Assembly (NCBI GenBank): GCA_028554645.1
Contig: JAQOOI010000007.1
Location: 62,001 to 126,000, forward strand
Reading direction: 5' to 3'
Length of the DNA stretch: 64,000 nucleotides
Source of the DNA: Omphalotus guepiniiformis
Lineage: Eukaryota > Basidiomycota > Agaricomycetes > Agaricales > Omphalotaceae
Position numbers and translations under genes: made by a program. This document shows, piece by piece, positions 34,235-45,798 of this stretch; positions within the stretch are counted from its first letter, which is position 1; the number at the start of each line of letters is the position of its first letter. The notes below the pieces were generated by a model. The model was not told the DNA's origin. It made no database searches and saw only the letters and a list, made by a program, of their open reading frames with translations.

Positions 34235-34565
34235 AGGTACTGATTCCAGAGGATGAGAATTTCGTCTGACGGCGATTCTATGTTGAGGACCGATTAAGAT
34301 ATCATTGGGGCGAGGACAAGACTTGGAATAAGAGAATGAGGAAGGGATGAGCTCGAAAGAAAAATTGCCGCCGGCTTGGCTTACGAATGAAGGCGGCGGC
34401 GGCTAATTCTGATTACAAATATCGTATCCGGCCCGGGGTACCGGTTACTGGCAGACCAGTTGACCTGGCTACATTTCATTCAGATACTTCATCACTCGAG
34501 ATATTGATTACGACGCTCAAGGATTGAGGCAAATTTCAAAGAAAGGTACATTGTTACTGTCAATG

Positions 34566-34595
34566 ATAGCTACTCTCTCTCTCTCTCTCTCTCTT
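34566..34595. repeat. TC dinucleotide repeat
   Basis: A run of about 12 TC units lies just downstream of the secreted protein gene. Confidence 0.8.
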
Positions 34596-34642
34596 TGCTA
34601 ACATCTTCAACCATCAAGCTCTAACACACTGGCATATCAAAA

Positions 34643-34998
34643 TCAAGCCTAATATCACCCACATCAGAGTCAACAACAAGCCCAATTAGAACACATAAAA
34701 AAATAGAACCACTCACACCACAGCAAGTAATCCCAATAGGCTCCCTAGCGCTACAGTTCGGCGTCGTAGGCGTCTTGGGGCAACACGGTGCGCCACCGAC
34801 GAACGGGCACAAAGGCACAGTAGTCTCGGAGCCAGCGGAGCTTGGGGCGCTATCGTGAGTCAAGCATATGAGTATGGGATATAGAACCCTTGGAGGTGAG
34901 AGGAAAGAAGGGACGTACGCGTTGACGAGGCTGACGCTGAGGGAAACAGCGAAGAGGAAGATACTCAGAGTGGCGGTGGGGAAGAGTTTGAATTGCAT
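34643..34998 (-). CDS. Small secreted Cys-rich protein, paralog 2
   Basis: Exons 34919-34998, 34717-34849 and 34643-34648 (- strand). The first encodes a signal peptide (MQFKLFPTATLSIFLFAVSL onwards) and ends in phase 2 after Asn. The second carries C-x8-CC-x8-C-x11-CC (LCPFV, APCCP, PNCS, TCCG). The last exon is just GCTTGA, Ala plus stop. Introns are 69 and 68 nt. The GITCC motif, the phase-2 first intron and the 6-nt last exon are shared with the gene at 31341-31710. The mature chain is about 45 residues, effector-sized; function unknown. Confidence 0.78.
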
Positions 34999-36110
34999 TT
35001 TAGAGACGAAGATGAGTAAGTTTGAGTTTTTCTCGACGGTGCTCTTGGAGAAATGGAGGTTACTGAGTCTCTCTCTCTCATCTATTTATACCTATATGTA
35101 TAGGGCCACCGGGAAGCGTCTGCGTCTGTTGGTTGAAACGTTCGTAACGAGTATGAGCCCTGCGAGGTTTTCGGACGTGTACTTACTGTTTGAATGCGTT
35201 TGATCATCGCACGACAGGGCGGGATCCAAATGATGTCCAAGTGTGGGTCCGACGGATGTGTATTGTGTGGGGCCTAGTAAGTAAGTAAGTATATGCGTTT
35301 AGACTATGTACATACAGGTGTACGCTCACCGAAACTGCAAAGAATCGAGTCTGATTCAATCAATTCATTTACTTACATCTCAATCTCGAGTTGTGATGCC
35401 CAAGTCAGTGAGTGATTTGAATCACGGGTCCTGGATTGTAATGATGATCATGAAGAACCGCCACGCCAAATTCCAATGGGTCAATAAGTCTACACGGCCC
35501 CGGAACAAAGCGAAAGGCTGGCACCGCTGTGACTCGGAGGAGAGGGAGACTCAGAGATTTTTATCCCCACTGAAGTAAGTAAGTAAGTAAGTAACCAAAG
35601 GCTCAGGCTCAGCGCTCAGCGCTCGACTCACTCATACAGATGATATAGTAAATGTCACTCTTGACGTGGGACTGCGGGAAGGGGAACTCAGCTCAGCTCA
35701 GCGGAAGCGAAGGGAGGTTGTAACTTGTAAACACATAAGTATGTACTATGTACCGTACGGTGTGTTTTGAGTATGAATGATTGTAACTGATTTCACATCA
35801 AGATTCCGAGGGAGGTTGAGAAAGATTCAGATTCAGACTCGTGATCATAGAGAGTAGGATATATGGGTCATGTAAGTATGCAGCGGGATGAGCGCCTTGA
35901 GGATTGACTAGGACTGACTGACGAACGTGACAACGGCCGGTGGACGTTTTTAGTATGTATACATATGTGCATGTGTCGCGGTGTCGCGATCCTCCGATCC
36001 TCCGATCCTCCGATCCTCGCTCCTCTCGTCCAGGGCCCGTAAAAGTCGGGATTGAAAGTACGTATCGCGTTGAACATTCGGATATAGTATATGCACTCCC
36101 ACCAGGACAC
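34999..36110. other. Intergenic region with short tandem repeats
   Basis: It contains AAGT repeats at about 35574-35593, an eight-base CCGATCCT-type repeat at about 35993-36017 and CT repeats near 35070. No gene is supported. Confidence 0.55.
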
Positions 36111-36608
36111 TTACTGTTTGATACTACACAGAAACGATGACACGGACACATCTATTTCCATCAGTTGAATCAGAAATGCCCAATACCACCACCCCGCGGC
36201 AGATACATTTCCTCCTCCAAATACATACTTCATCTCTTCCTCTGTCAGCTCCAGATCAACTGCGTCGATGAGTTCCATGAGGGTCGTTCCTACGACGGGG
36301 GCTGATACGCCTTTGCCATTGGTACCAGGGGGTAAGGGCGGGGAGGAGGGGGGTAGGTAGGGTGTCGAATGAGAAAGTTCGTCGTCATGCGAGAGATACT
36401 TGAGCCATTGATACGCCTCGTTTGTTAGCGATTTCTTCGACGCTTGCGAAGAAGGAGGAGGAGAGGAGGAGGGAAGGAAGTAATGATTCAGGTCAGCTAC
36501 TCGAGTGGCCCGAAACATGTTTTTAGGTGGAGGAAACGATTCCGAACCGATTGATGATATACTTGTTCGATTCATGTTTCTCATAACTCGAACCTGGAGT
36601 TTACGCAT
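36111..36608 (-). CDS. Hypothetical protein, probably one exon of a larger gene
   Basis: The frame begins MRKLQVRVMRNMNRTS and includes a Ser/Pro-rich linker, LTNEAYQWLKYLSHDDEL and ELIDAVDLELTEEEMKYVFG. A hydrophobic end (AAGWWYWAFLIQLMEI) may be intron read-through. A possible intron lies just upstream (GTATGT at about 36665 to CTAG at about 36613), so a 5' exon may exist. I do not recognise the family. Confidence 0.4.
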   Translation of the reverse strand: MRKLQVRVMRNMNRTSISSIGSESFPPPKNMFRATRVADLNHYFLPSSSPPPSSQASKKSLTNEAYQWLKYLSHDDELSHSTPYLPPSSPPLPPGTNGKGVSAPVVGTTLMELIDAVDLELTEEEMKYVFGGGNVSAAGWWYWAFLIQLMEIDVSVSSFLCSIKQ

Positions 36609-37936
36609 GAGCGACTAGAACTCTGGTGGTGTGTAAGGATGATAGTGGACGAAAGAGCGTGACATACCTATCGGTACTTCCACGATTCGTCTCAGGCTGT
36701 TCCGAAAGAGGACGACAAACTATCCCGCGAGCTGGAGGTGACCATGGGATTGCTCCTACGCCGAAATGCTACAATATGTACATACAAGCATACAAGCAAT
36801 GCATACAAGCAGTTGAGTTGTGTGAGTGACGGTGCGGCTCGGGCTCGGGCGCATGAGATGAATGGATTATGGGAGGGAGAACATGAATGAACAAGGAGGA
36901 GATGGCCTGTTCGGAGACTCGGGCTCGATGCGGCGTCAAAGACACGATCACGTGGCCAGAACGCGTTGACGTTCTTGCATCCAATCCTTCTTCTTCGCCT
37001 CCATGCTCCTACAGATTCCACCTTCGAGTTGTCCTACTCACTCTCAGCCTCAATTTTCTTGAAGACCGATATGCAATATCTATTATCGTATGCGGATAGA
37101 TCTATCTAGGTCGCATATATCTGCTTGCAGCTTCACCACATGCTTCCGCCCGGAGATTCCAAGAGATTTCTTGCTGCGGCTCGCGGGAGGCAAGATCGGC
37201 ACGGATACACCTGGATGCACTCTGCTGCACAGTACGCATATGAAATTCAGTGCATATCAACTAGAACCAAGGTAAGGACGCGTCTACTCTGTACCTGGGA
37301 GGCTGGGACGGGGTATTTTTGTATAAGATTAGCCATCCAACTGAAGTATTCCTTCAGTGATTCCACCGTATTGTGCCATGCAATTGTGCATTATCAAGGC
37401 TCCTCCCATCTGCTCCCATTGGCTATTGTCAGGGTGCCGTCATCTGTAGCGAGGATTGCAAATTTGCGAGAGTCTAACAGTCTCAACCGATGGACGGAGC
37501 TGATATCACTGTAGGCGTCACCGTATCATCTGCTGAAACCTGCTGAAACCCGCTGACCCGAACTTAAGTATAGGTTGCCCTGGTGGGTATCTCGAGTTCA
37601 GTTACTTAGCGGGAAGAGTGATGAAGATTGGGTCAGCTGCCTGCGGCGCGCAAATCACATGATAATGAGGTCATCCACGCTGCCGAAAAACGATAATAAC
37701 TTTGACCCCTCCACCTCCAGCCACCTCTCGCTGGGCGCACATCCCGTTTCCGGTCCCGTAACATACTCAGTATTGCGTGCCGGGACGCTTGAAGAAATAC
37801 GCGACTTGGACGCCAATCGGCCAACAATTTCGCATTGACACTATTTGACATCGGTACCCCGCACAGCCCCGGATTCCCCGCGTTCGGCTCTTTTAGTCTG
37901 GCTCAGGCTGTATAAGGAGCAAAGATAATCTCTTTT
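36609..37936. other. Intergenic region
   Basis: No convincing gene. A TATA-like TATAAGG at about 37909-37915 precedes the carnitine acyltransferase gene. Confidence 0.5.
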
Positions 37937-40900
37937 ATGCATTTTCCTCCCTCTGTCATGTCTACTAGGGTCACTACAAACGGTACCTACCCCCCAGGGA
38001 AGACTTACGCTTCTCAAGAAAAGTTACCCAAATTACCTATACCGCCGCTAGAGGAGACGTGCCAGCGCTATCTGAGGGCGCTAGAAGGATTACAAGACGA
38101 GGAGGAGCATGAGAAGACGAAGAAGGCAGTGAAGGAGTTCCTAGAGACTGATGGGCCGGAGATTCAGGAGAAACTGAAAGAATACGCAAAGACGCAGGAT
38201 AGGTATGTTGTCCTGAATTTCGGTCTGATTTATGCTGACAAGCCATTGTCCCACAGTTACATAGAGGAGTTTTGGTATGTGTTTCGAGACGCCTTTGCAA
38301 GATTTATGTGCTGAAAGACGGTCTAGGTATGAGTCGTATCTATCTCATAGCGACCCGGTTGTGCTCGCCCTCAATCCCTTTTTTGTTCTCGAGTACGTTG
38401 CATACCGCCCAAGTCTCGTGCTTTGATGCTGATCCCATATCTCAGGAACGACCCTACCCCTGATCGCGGCGCCCAGCTTCCTCGAGCTGCTTCTCTCATC
38501 ATATCCTCTCTAGGCTTCATCCATGACCTCCGTGCAGGCATACTTGAGCCCGACACAATTCGTGGCAAGCCCCTCGATATGGACCAATACACTCGTTTAT
38601 TCGGAGCGGCCAGAATACCGACTAATGTAAGATCCGATTATGCCTGGTTTATTTGTTCCCTTTGTGAATTGACTTTGTTTGGCTGACAGAGAGGATGCAA
38701 AATGCAAGTAACCGAGAACTCGAGACACATCGTCGTTCTTCGGCGAGGGCAATGTTGTAAGTTCAGCGTGCCGTTAGATCCAGATCGTCGTTCTCAAGTA
38801 CTCATATGCACATCATAGATTGGTTTGACGTCCTCGACTCTCAGAACCGGCCGCTGTTAACCGAGCGCGAGATGGTCCGGAATCTTCAGGCGATTGTTGA
38901 AGATGCTTCCCACATCTCTCAGCGCCAAATCGCAAAAGGCGCGATGGGCATTCTCTCCACAGAAAACAGGAAAATATGGTCACAGCTTCGCCAGACGATT
39001 TCTTCAGACAGGAACAACGCTGCATGTCTGGAGATCATCGACAACGCTTTGTTCGTCGTGTGTCTCGATGATGGTGGTCCGATGAGAGATGACTTGCCGA
39101 AGCTCTGTAGTAATTTCTTGTGTGGGACGTACGAACTTGAGGAGGGTGTGCAGGTCGGCACTTGTACGAATAGGTGGTACGATAAGCTGCAGATTATTGT
39201 CTGTGCAGATGGGGCGGCGGGGATCAATTTTGAACATACAGGAGTAGACGGGCATACGGTATTGAGGTGAGCTTTTGGTGTTCTCTCTTTTGTCAACAGC
39301 GATTTATGCTATTCTCAGATTCGCAGCGGACGTGTTTACTGAATGTCTGATGCTCCTTGCACGCTCGATTAACCCATCCGCGCCGACGCTTTTCCACGCC
39401 AAGCTATCGCCAAAGGCAAAATCGTACAAACCGCCAAAGGTCACCCCAGGGCAGGTCACATCGCATGAACGCCCAAATAGGCCACCAACACCGATTGACA
39501 CGACTCCAAAGAAGCTCGAGTGGAATTTGACGCCACAGTTACAAGTGGGGATTCGGTTTGCGGAGACGAGAATTTCGGATTTAATTTGCCAGAATGATTG
39601 TCAGGCGCTGACGTTCAGGAGGTATGGTGAGTATCATGATCCTTGGTCCCTACTACCTTGTCTCGGTTTTGCTCAACGAATATACATTTCGTTTTGTCCA
39701 GGCAAGAACTTTATCACCAAGCATGGGTTCAGCCCGGATGCTTTTGTGCAGATGGCGTTCCAGGCGGCGTACTTTGGACTGTATGGTCGGACGGAGTGCG
39801 TTTACGAGCCTGCTATGACCAAGGGATTCTTGCATGGACGCACGGAGGCTATCAGGAGTGTGCAGGGAGGAAAGGGAGGTAGCGTCGAATTCGTCAAGGT
39901 GAGTTTAAGACTTGCGTTCTTCTCCCTGATTTTGACGCGGTAGTTTTTAGACATTCTTCTCTGATGCTTCGGCGAGCGAGAAAGTCGCCGCGCTCCGATC
40001 AGCGTGTGAGCGACACGTTCAGCTCACGAAGGAGTGTAGTCAAGGGCTTGGTCAGGACAGGCATTTGTATGCTCTGTACTGTCTCCTCAGGCGGGAGATC
40101 AATGGAGACGCTGATGAGTCGACGGACGAGGAATCTTCGGATACTAGTGAGTTGGATTGTATCGTCGTCTTGTCCTGTTTTCTGAATGCACCCAATACAA
40201 CAGATTCTAGCGCATCTGGATCGACCGTGAATAAGAAAAAGAAGAAGCTCCCTGGAATATTCAGAGACCCTGGTTGGGTGCTGCTTAATACGTCTATTCT
40301 GAGCACGTCGAATTGTGGTAATCCTGCACTGAAGCTCTTTGGATTTGGACCTGTGGCGGCGGATGGGTATGGTATTGGGTATATCATTAAGGAAGATGGG
40401 CTTAATGTGTTAGTTACTCTCCTGCATAATCTTCTGTTCCACGAACTCATGAACACTCTCATACATAGCTGTGCTTCATCTAAACATCTCCAAACGCGTC
40501 GGTTCCTTGACACGCTCGAGAGTTACCTCCATGACATCCAAAGGATGTTGATACAGCTGTATAAAGCAGCCAACGAGCCATCGGCGCCTTTCGTTGATCA
40601 CGCTGGCGTGTTAAGGGACTCGAAGACGGGGAGACCTATTAATGGGTACGTGCCTCCGATTGGGAAGAGCGTGGAGAGCCTACTGGATTATGAAGACGCG
40701 GACGCGGATTTGGAGGTTGAGGAAGAGATTGCGTTGCGTGAGTTTCATTTTATTCTTTTTGAGAAGTCGATGGGAGGGGAATGAATGATCTGACCTGTTG
40801 TGTTCGTGTTTGTGTTATCTGTAGCGGGATACTCGTTCTTTGGGAATGCAGATGTGGAGCTTCTTCGGCGTGGAGCGAGAAAGTCGCATCCTTATTCCCA

Positions 40901-41001
40901 TGTTGGTGAGTTTGATACGGCGTTTATTTGGAGGATGGCTTTGGGCTCAGATATGTTTCTTGTTTCTTTTAGGGAAAGTGTTGCAGATTGCAGAGTATTG
41001 A
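37937..41001 (+). CDS. Carnitine acyltransferase (acetyltransferase type), many exons
   Basis: At least ten exons join through short introns; the first ends at 38202 and the stop is at 41001. It moves acetyl or short acyl groups between CoA and carnitine, needed to shuttle acetyl units between peroxisome, cytosol and mitochondrion. Landmarks: LPKLPIPPLEETCQRYL at the start; RAASLIISSLGFI; GCKMQVTENSRHIVVLRRGQ then YWFDV; FEHTGVDGH with the catalytic His of the HxxxDG motif (about 39230); an STSN motif with GFGPVAADGYGIGY near 40310-40380. A Ser/Asp-rich insert and KKKKK stretch (about 40110-40250) precede the STSN motif. A second ATG at 37958 fits the TATA position better. I cannot tell CAT2, YAT1 and YAT2 types apart. 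Confidence 0.9.
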
Positions 41002-41822
41002 TTGAAGTGGAGTCGAAGCTGGATTATCTGGATACCCCCCAGTGATGCGGAATTCAATTTAATATTCGAGCACGGTCTATCGTTGGAAGCGCCGTTTTCT
41101 TATGCTATGTACGTGATGTACCATTATTTATATACCCCCGGTAAGGTTGGAAGAGTTGGAAGGAGATGGAAGGAAGGGTTATTGAATATGCTACTTATAC
41201 TTGTTTACTTGTTTTACCCCCAGTTTGTTAGTGTACATTATTATGATTATGTGCGGTATAGTGTTTTTGTAGTCACTGTTATTCGTAGTAGTACGTACTT
41301 ATATGCATATACCTTTTTGTGATATTGCTTTTTTCTGTTTCTACTGATATTGAGTCGTTACGAATCCCAGGCATTTCACATGCATATGAGCGTATTTAGA
41401 GTATGTTCGGTGAGCAAACTTCGTGTACGTACTCTTCCCTACTCTCCCATATCTATCTCTGTCTGCGACTCCCGCATCAGTACAGAGTCTACTACCGAAC
41501 ACACCCCAGCTGACAAACCAAAGCAAATGAATAGCGAGCAGGGCAGTAGGATGGAAGTTGATCGAGACTCCTCTGACCTGAACCATCATATTTTCCTCAA
41601 TCTTTGACCAGTATTTGGAGGTGCCACTCTATGCCAATTTGACCTACTCTAGAAACAACTTGAAGATTTACAGTTTGAATCAGGTGGCCCCGAGTTACTA
41701 GGGAGGCTGGAATGAGCCTTATAGATTACATGGGAGATTGGGGAGAGACATCGATTTGGAGAACTAAATGATCAAGCAGGAATCAAGCAGGAATAGAGTA
41801 TATCTATCAAGCTAATCTACAA
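41002..41822. other. Intergenic region
   Basis: It holds the 3' flank of the carnitine acyltransferase gene and the upstream region of the tRNA gene. No gene is supported. Confidence 0.5.
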
Positions 41823-41908
41823 GGGCACTTGGCACAGTTGGTAGCGCGCACGCTTCGCATTACCTAATGGACTGCGTGAGGTCGTGGGTTCAACTCCCAC
41901 AGTGTCCA
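41823..41908 (+). tRNA. tRNA-Ala(CGC) with a 13-nt intron
   Basis: The acceptor arms GGGCACT and AGTGTCC pair with a G3:U70 wobble, the tRNA-Ala identity element. The T arm is GTGGG-TTCAACT-CCCAC. The anticodon stem CACGC/GCGTG encloses TTCGCA, a 13-nt intron after position 37, and T38, giving anticodon CGC. The D arm, GCAC-AGTTGGTA-GCGC, has one A-C mismatch. T-rich sequence about 20 bp downstream (GTTTTT) suits Pol III termination. Confidence 0.9.
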
Positions 41909-42221
41909 TTCAAAGATTTCTCTATGTCGTTTTTCCTCTCTCAGAGGTTCCATTGTCACAGGATGTTTGTTTTTTGGTCAATAAATCATCTAATTGTCTA
42001 CCGCGCGATACAAAAGAATTCCATTGTTATATTGCAAATTAACTACGCATGTAGTTAGCCCAAGAAATACGATAGTCATTAGATTCGTCTCCGAGTGTAT
42101 AAAGTATTGAATCTAATTCGATGTCAACGACCCATTTCTGTAATCTCCAAAGGTCCAAGCCATACATTCCTGCGCCTGCAACAAAACACCCGTGAGCAAA
42201 TGTAACCATACTACATGAAGG

Positions 42222-43546
42222 TCAAAGGCGCGCCGAACAATCCTCATCCTCATCCACCATATCAGGAATTTCCATACCTTTCGTACCCGTGATCTCATCA
42301 GGTTTCTCCCAGTCATCACTGAGCAAATGATCTATAACGACCTTGACACCATGGTTATAGACATTTGCGTGCCAACCTAGCTTGCCAACTGTATCGTAAC
42401 GAATAATCTTGCCGAGATGACAGCGTGATTCCATTGCGTAGCCTCCGTTGTAGCAGACGGAGGAGACACCGTTACAGATGCCCATTGCTATTGGCTGGAG
42501 GGAGTTAGATGTACGTATGTGAGGCAAGGTTGGAATGAGGACGTACGTCGGCGGTGTTTAACACGTGGGTGACGTGTTGGATTGAAGGTGGAGATGGGAG
42601 GTGTAGACGCTGTGAAGCCATCTTTTCTCCTGGAGCCTCGAAAGCTACGACGGGGACACCGAAAGTTATGCCGACTAAGGAAGCTAAGGATCCGCCGAGA
42701 GAGTGACCAATGAGCCATATGTTCGAGTTTGGATACATGTAGGATATGTTGTTGTATAGAGTCTGTGGTCCACATGTGTGTGAGGAACGGAACAAATTGG
42801 AGAGCTCTGAGTTTACCCACCGTGCCCATGGGATAGAACAAACTTTCCTCAACCAAAGCATCCTCCACACAATTCTGATCACATTTATTCCCTCCTTCAT
42901 AGCATCCACAAACCGTAGACCAAGTCGGTCCAACTCTCGCACAGCAGCACGAAAACAACAAGTTATCATTCACTTTATCTTTCTTCGTCGTTGGACCACC
43001 GTGAATCCAGGGTAAGGACGTGCCCTTGATAGAAACCACCACTGTCGACTCATCCGTCGAAACAAACACGTGTCCTCGAAACCCGTCTGCGTCTGGCTCC
43101 CAGCCATACGAAAATGTTGAATTCCAGTCGGGTCCTAGGTCGTACCAATCCGACTGAGATGGTTCAGTATACGCATTAGCAGTCATCTTTGCAAGTTGAA
43201 GAAGTGTCTCCCGATTCGTCACGTTAGGTCCTAAAGTCTCTGTCTCTGTCCATGCCAAAGAAGAGCTCTCTCGAAATCGTGCGGATCTTATACGAGCGGC
43301 ATTGAAAGCGGAGAAAGAAGGCGGTCGGTGAGTGATTATTGGACGTGTTCGAACAGAATACGTCTCAGAGTATTCAGAAAGAGAAGAAGATAAATTTGAG
43401 AAGATAATCCTGGAAGAATTGGAGACTCCGTGGATATGTCTGAGTTGGAACAGCAGGTCTGCGCCTCCACTGGTATCTTCAGAAGGATTGTTCCATAGTA
43501 AAGAGGTGAGTAATATTCGTAAAGTCGTTGGAAGAAGTGAAAACAT
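42222..43546 (-). CDS. ATG15: ATG15-type autophagic lipase
   Basis: Exons 42821-43546, 42547-42762 and 42222-42494 (- strand) join in phase 0 through 58- and 52-nt introns. ATG15 is a vacuolar phospholipase that lyses autophagic bodies, reaching the vacuole as a type II membrane protein. Landmarks: a hydrophobic N-terminus (MFSLLPTTLRILLTSLLW), TVVVSIKGTS, the nucleophile elbow IWLIGHSLGG, a Cys-rich segment (SCCCARVGPTWSTVCGCYEG) and the signature ADPIAMGICNGVSS with YAMESRCHLGK and NHGVKVVIDHLL. Several N-glycosylation sites occur in the N-terminal third. The C-terminus is uncertain: a further exon ending around 42118 (ECMAWTFGDY) may replace the stop at 42222. Confidence 0.9.
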
Positions 43547-43827
43547 TGAAGATATTCAAGAGCAGGGTGTGGTTGTCGTGGTGAACGTTCACAAAGACAT
43601 GCCGCCGGCCGGCTCATTGTGACGAAGTCCACCATGGACACGTGATGTGTCTCAGAGGAACAGGCACCGCCACCGGTCGTCGGGCCGGCCAACCTCATAA
43701 GTGGTGGACCTTTTTGGCCACAGGGTCCTTCTACATATGACCGTCACGATCAACTAGCAGCACAGCAGACTCAACTAGCCTTCAATGAAACTTTAACCAG
43801 CATCTCAGCTTCGTATACCTTCAAATC

Positions 43828-44510
43828 ATGAATCTCTGTCTTGTTCACAATGATCCTTCTCATACTCTGTTAATTAATCCTGATGGTATACCGCTCTACG
43901 CTTCCAACACGACTACTGAAGCCTTGAAATTAACGACGATCAGGAGGATTGAAAGGGACAGGAGCTCTGGTCGAACTGAAGCTATTATTGGGAGGCTTCA
44001 GTACCAGGGGGACGATGGATTGCGGCTTAGCTTGATGCACTCCGAGCATAACGATTTGGAACTGGTGCTCAACTCAAACTCGGACTCGGCGGAAGCTGTG
44101 GATGTTGCTGATCGAAAGTGCGTACTGTTCATGCGTTTCTACAGCGTATTCTCAACTGATGTGCTGTATTTGAAGCTCTTGGTCGTTCACTGGACCTGAT
44201 AATAAACCGTACAAATGGAAGATATTTATCAAATACCCTGTCGTACGTCTCTTACCCTGCTCAGGCTCTTGCTCTGAGAATTGACTAGGGGGTATCATTC
44301 TCACAGCTATTTCTGAATGACAACTCTCAAACTCCTCTCGCTCGATACCGGCGAGCTAAACTTGGCATCGTCTCTCGCTCACGCAAAGCATCCCTTGAGA
44401 TTCTTCCTGCAGGTATTAACTGCATCGACATGATTGTCGTCACTTTTGTATCGTTCATGGTACACCGGTACCCGAGCTCTCTATCTGACTCCCCATCCAC
44501 ATCGACATAG
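43828..44510 (+). CDS. DUF6593-domain protein
   Basis: Exons 43828-44117, 44176-44242 and 44307-44510 join in frame (186 aa). The start MNLCLVHNDPSHTLLINPDG, the TTIRRIERD motif, IGRLQYQGDD and WSFTGPDNKPYKWK are typical of DUF6593, a family very common in Agaricomycetes. The last exon has LARYRRAKLG and a short hydrophobic stretch (MIVVTFVSFMV). The function of the family is unknown. Confidence 0.82.
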
Positions 44511-45798
44511 ATCCGTTGTTGCTCTTCATTACTGTCGCTTTTTAAGTATTCATTTCGCGTTGCGTTCACTAATTCGCACTTGTGAGTCGCGACCCCTGTT
44601 AAGCTTTTCTCTCCTGCTGCGCACTGACTTCATACTATGAATATAGGTTCTTATTTATATTTGCATCAAAGGATCGACACATGGCTATTCATGATGATTC
44701 TTCAAACTTAACTTTCTTGTATACCACTTGTTCCGGCATTCTGATCAGACCGATTGAAAGTATATGTTGTAATTTCATACGACGTTTGTACAAAGTGATT
44801 TCTTATTAACGCTGTTGGTGGATAATTGGGGGCTCCTTAGAAATACACTCAGCTCTTTTCTCTTTCAGCTAGTGACCAGTGAAGACTGAAAACCTCGGGA
44901 GGATTAAATACCAAACGTGCGTCTCTAGTTTTTACGTCCATCTCATATTCTAGGTCCGTCTCGAATACCTATGTGGTCACGGTGGTATCGAATCATCGTT
45001 CGGAGCCGCTCCGATATTTCAAGGAAGTTGATGTGCTCCACTATCAACTCTTCGCGATGCCATTCAACGTCCAACCGTCCAATCGAATTCTGCGGAAAGA
45101 ATCTATATGCATCCCCTTCCTGGGAGAAAGGCGCAATCCCAAGGGGCACGACCTCACGCACGGGCACGAATTCAATTGCAACCTCTTCTTCCCGAATTCA
45201 ATCCGCATGATGCAGAATCAGATTATCCCCCTATGATGATATGATACATATGTGAGAAATTGAATGAGGACCCGGGGATGGACAGAATTGAATTGAATTC
45301 TGTACACGTACTTACCTTAGGTGCCAATGGACTCGGACTTGTGCACTTTTGCATCTGTGGGTTTCCGGTGATCGGTTTCGAGGTGATTGGCTCCTTCCGA
45401 CTTGAAGTATGGCAGGTCTATGTAGGTACTTTTGGAACCAAAGGACCACTGTCTGCTTGGTTTATTTGCGTACATACGCAACCTTCGAGGGAGGATATTC
45501 AAGTTCAAGTTTCACAGGGGATCAGTACTCGGTTGAATGTTGAGTATCCTATCATGATGGTCTCGATCAGGATTAGCCCTAGGATCACACTTGAGGGTAC
45601 TATTGTAAATGTTGAATATAATACATTTCAATGCATCAATTAGAAAGTACGAGCAAAAGTTGGATCGTAGTAGTTTTTAGTCGTTATAGTTGTATCGCAT
45701 CTAAGTATGTATGTGGTCCTTTTGCATACCAGCGAGTGCATGAGAATGTATATTCCTCTCTCTCCTTCAGTACCATCAGACCTTTCCGTTCCCCTCCC
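44511..45798. other. Intergenic region with possible gene remnants
   Basis: Short open frames on both strands at 44943-45240 and 45260-45643 lack clear starts, introns or motifs. I cannot support a gene. Confidence 0.45.

Noticed and set aside
35574..36017. Short tandem repeats as a CRISPR-like array
   Set aside because: Units are 4-8 bp with no spacers, and the host is a fungus.
44973..45236. Open frame of 87 codons (+) with an overlapping 74-codon frame (-)
   Set aside because: Both strands are open; no conserved motif, intron or neighbour supports either.
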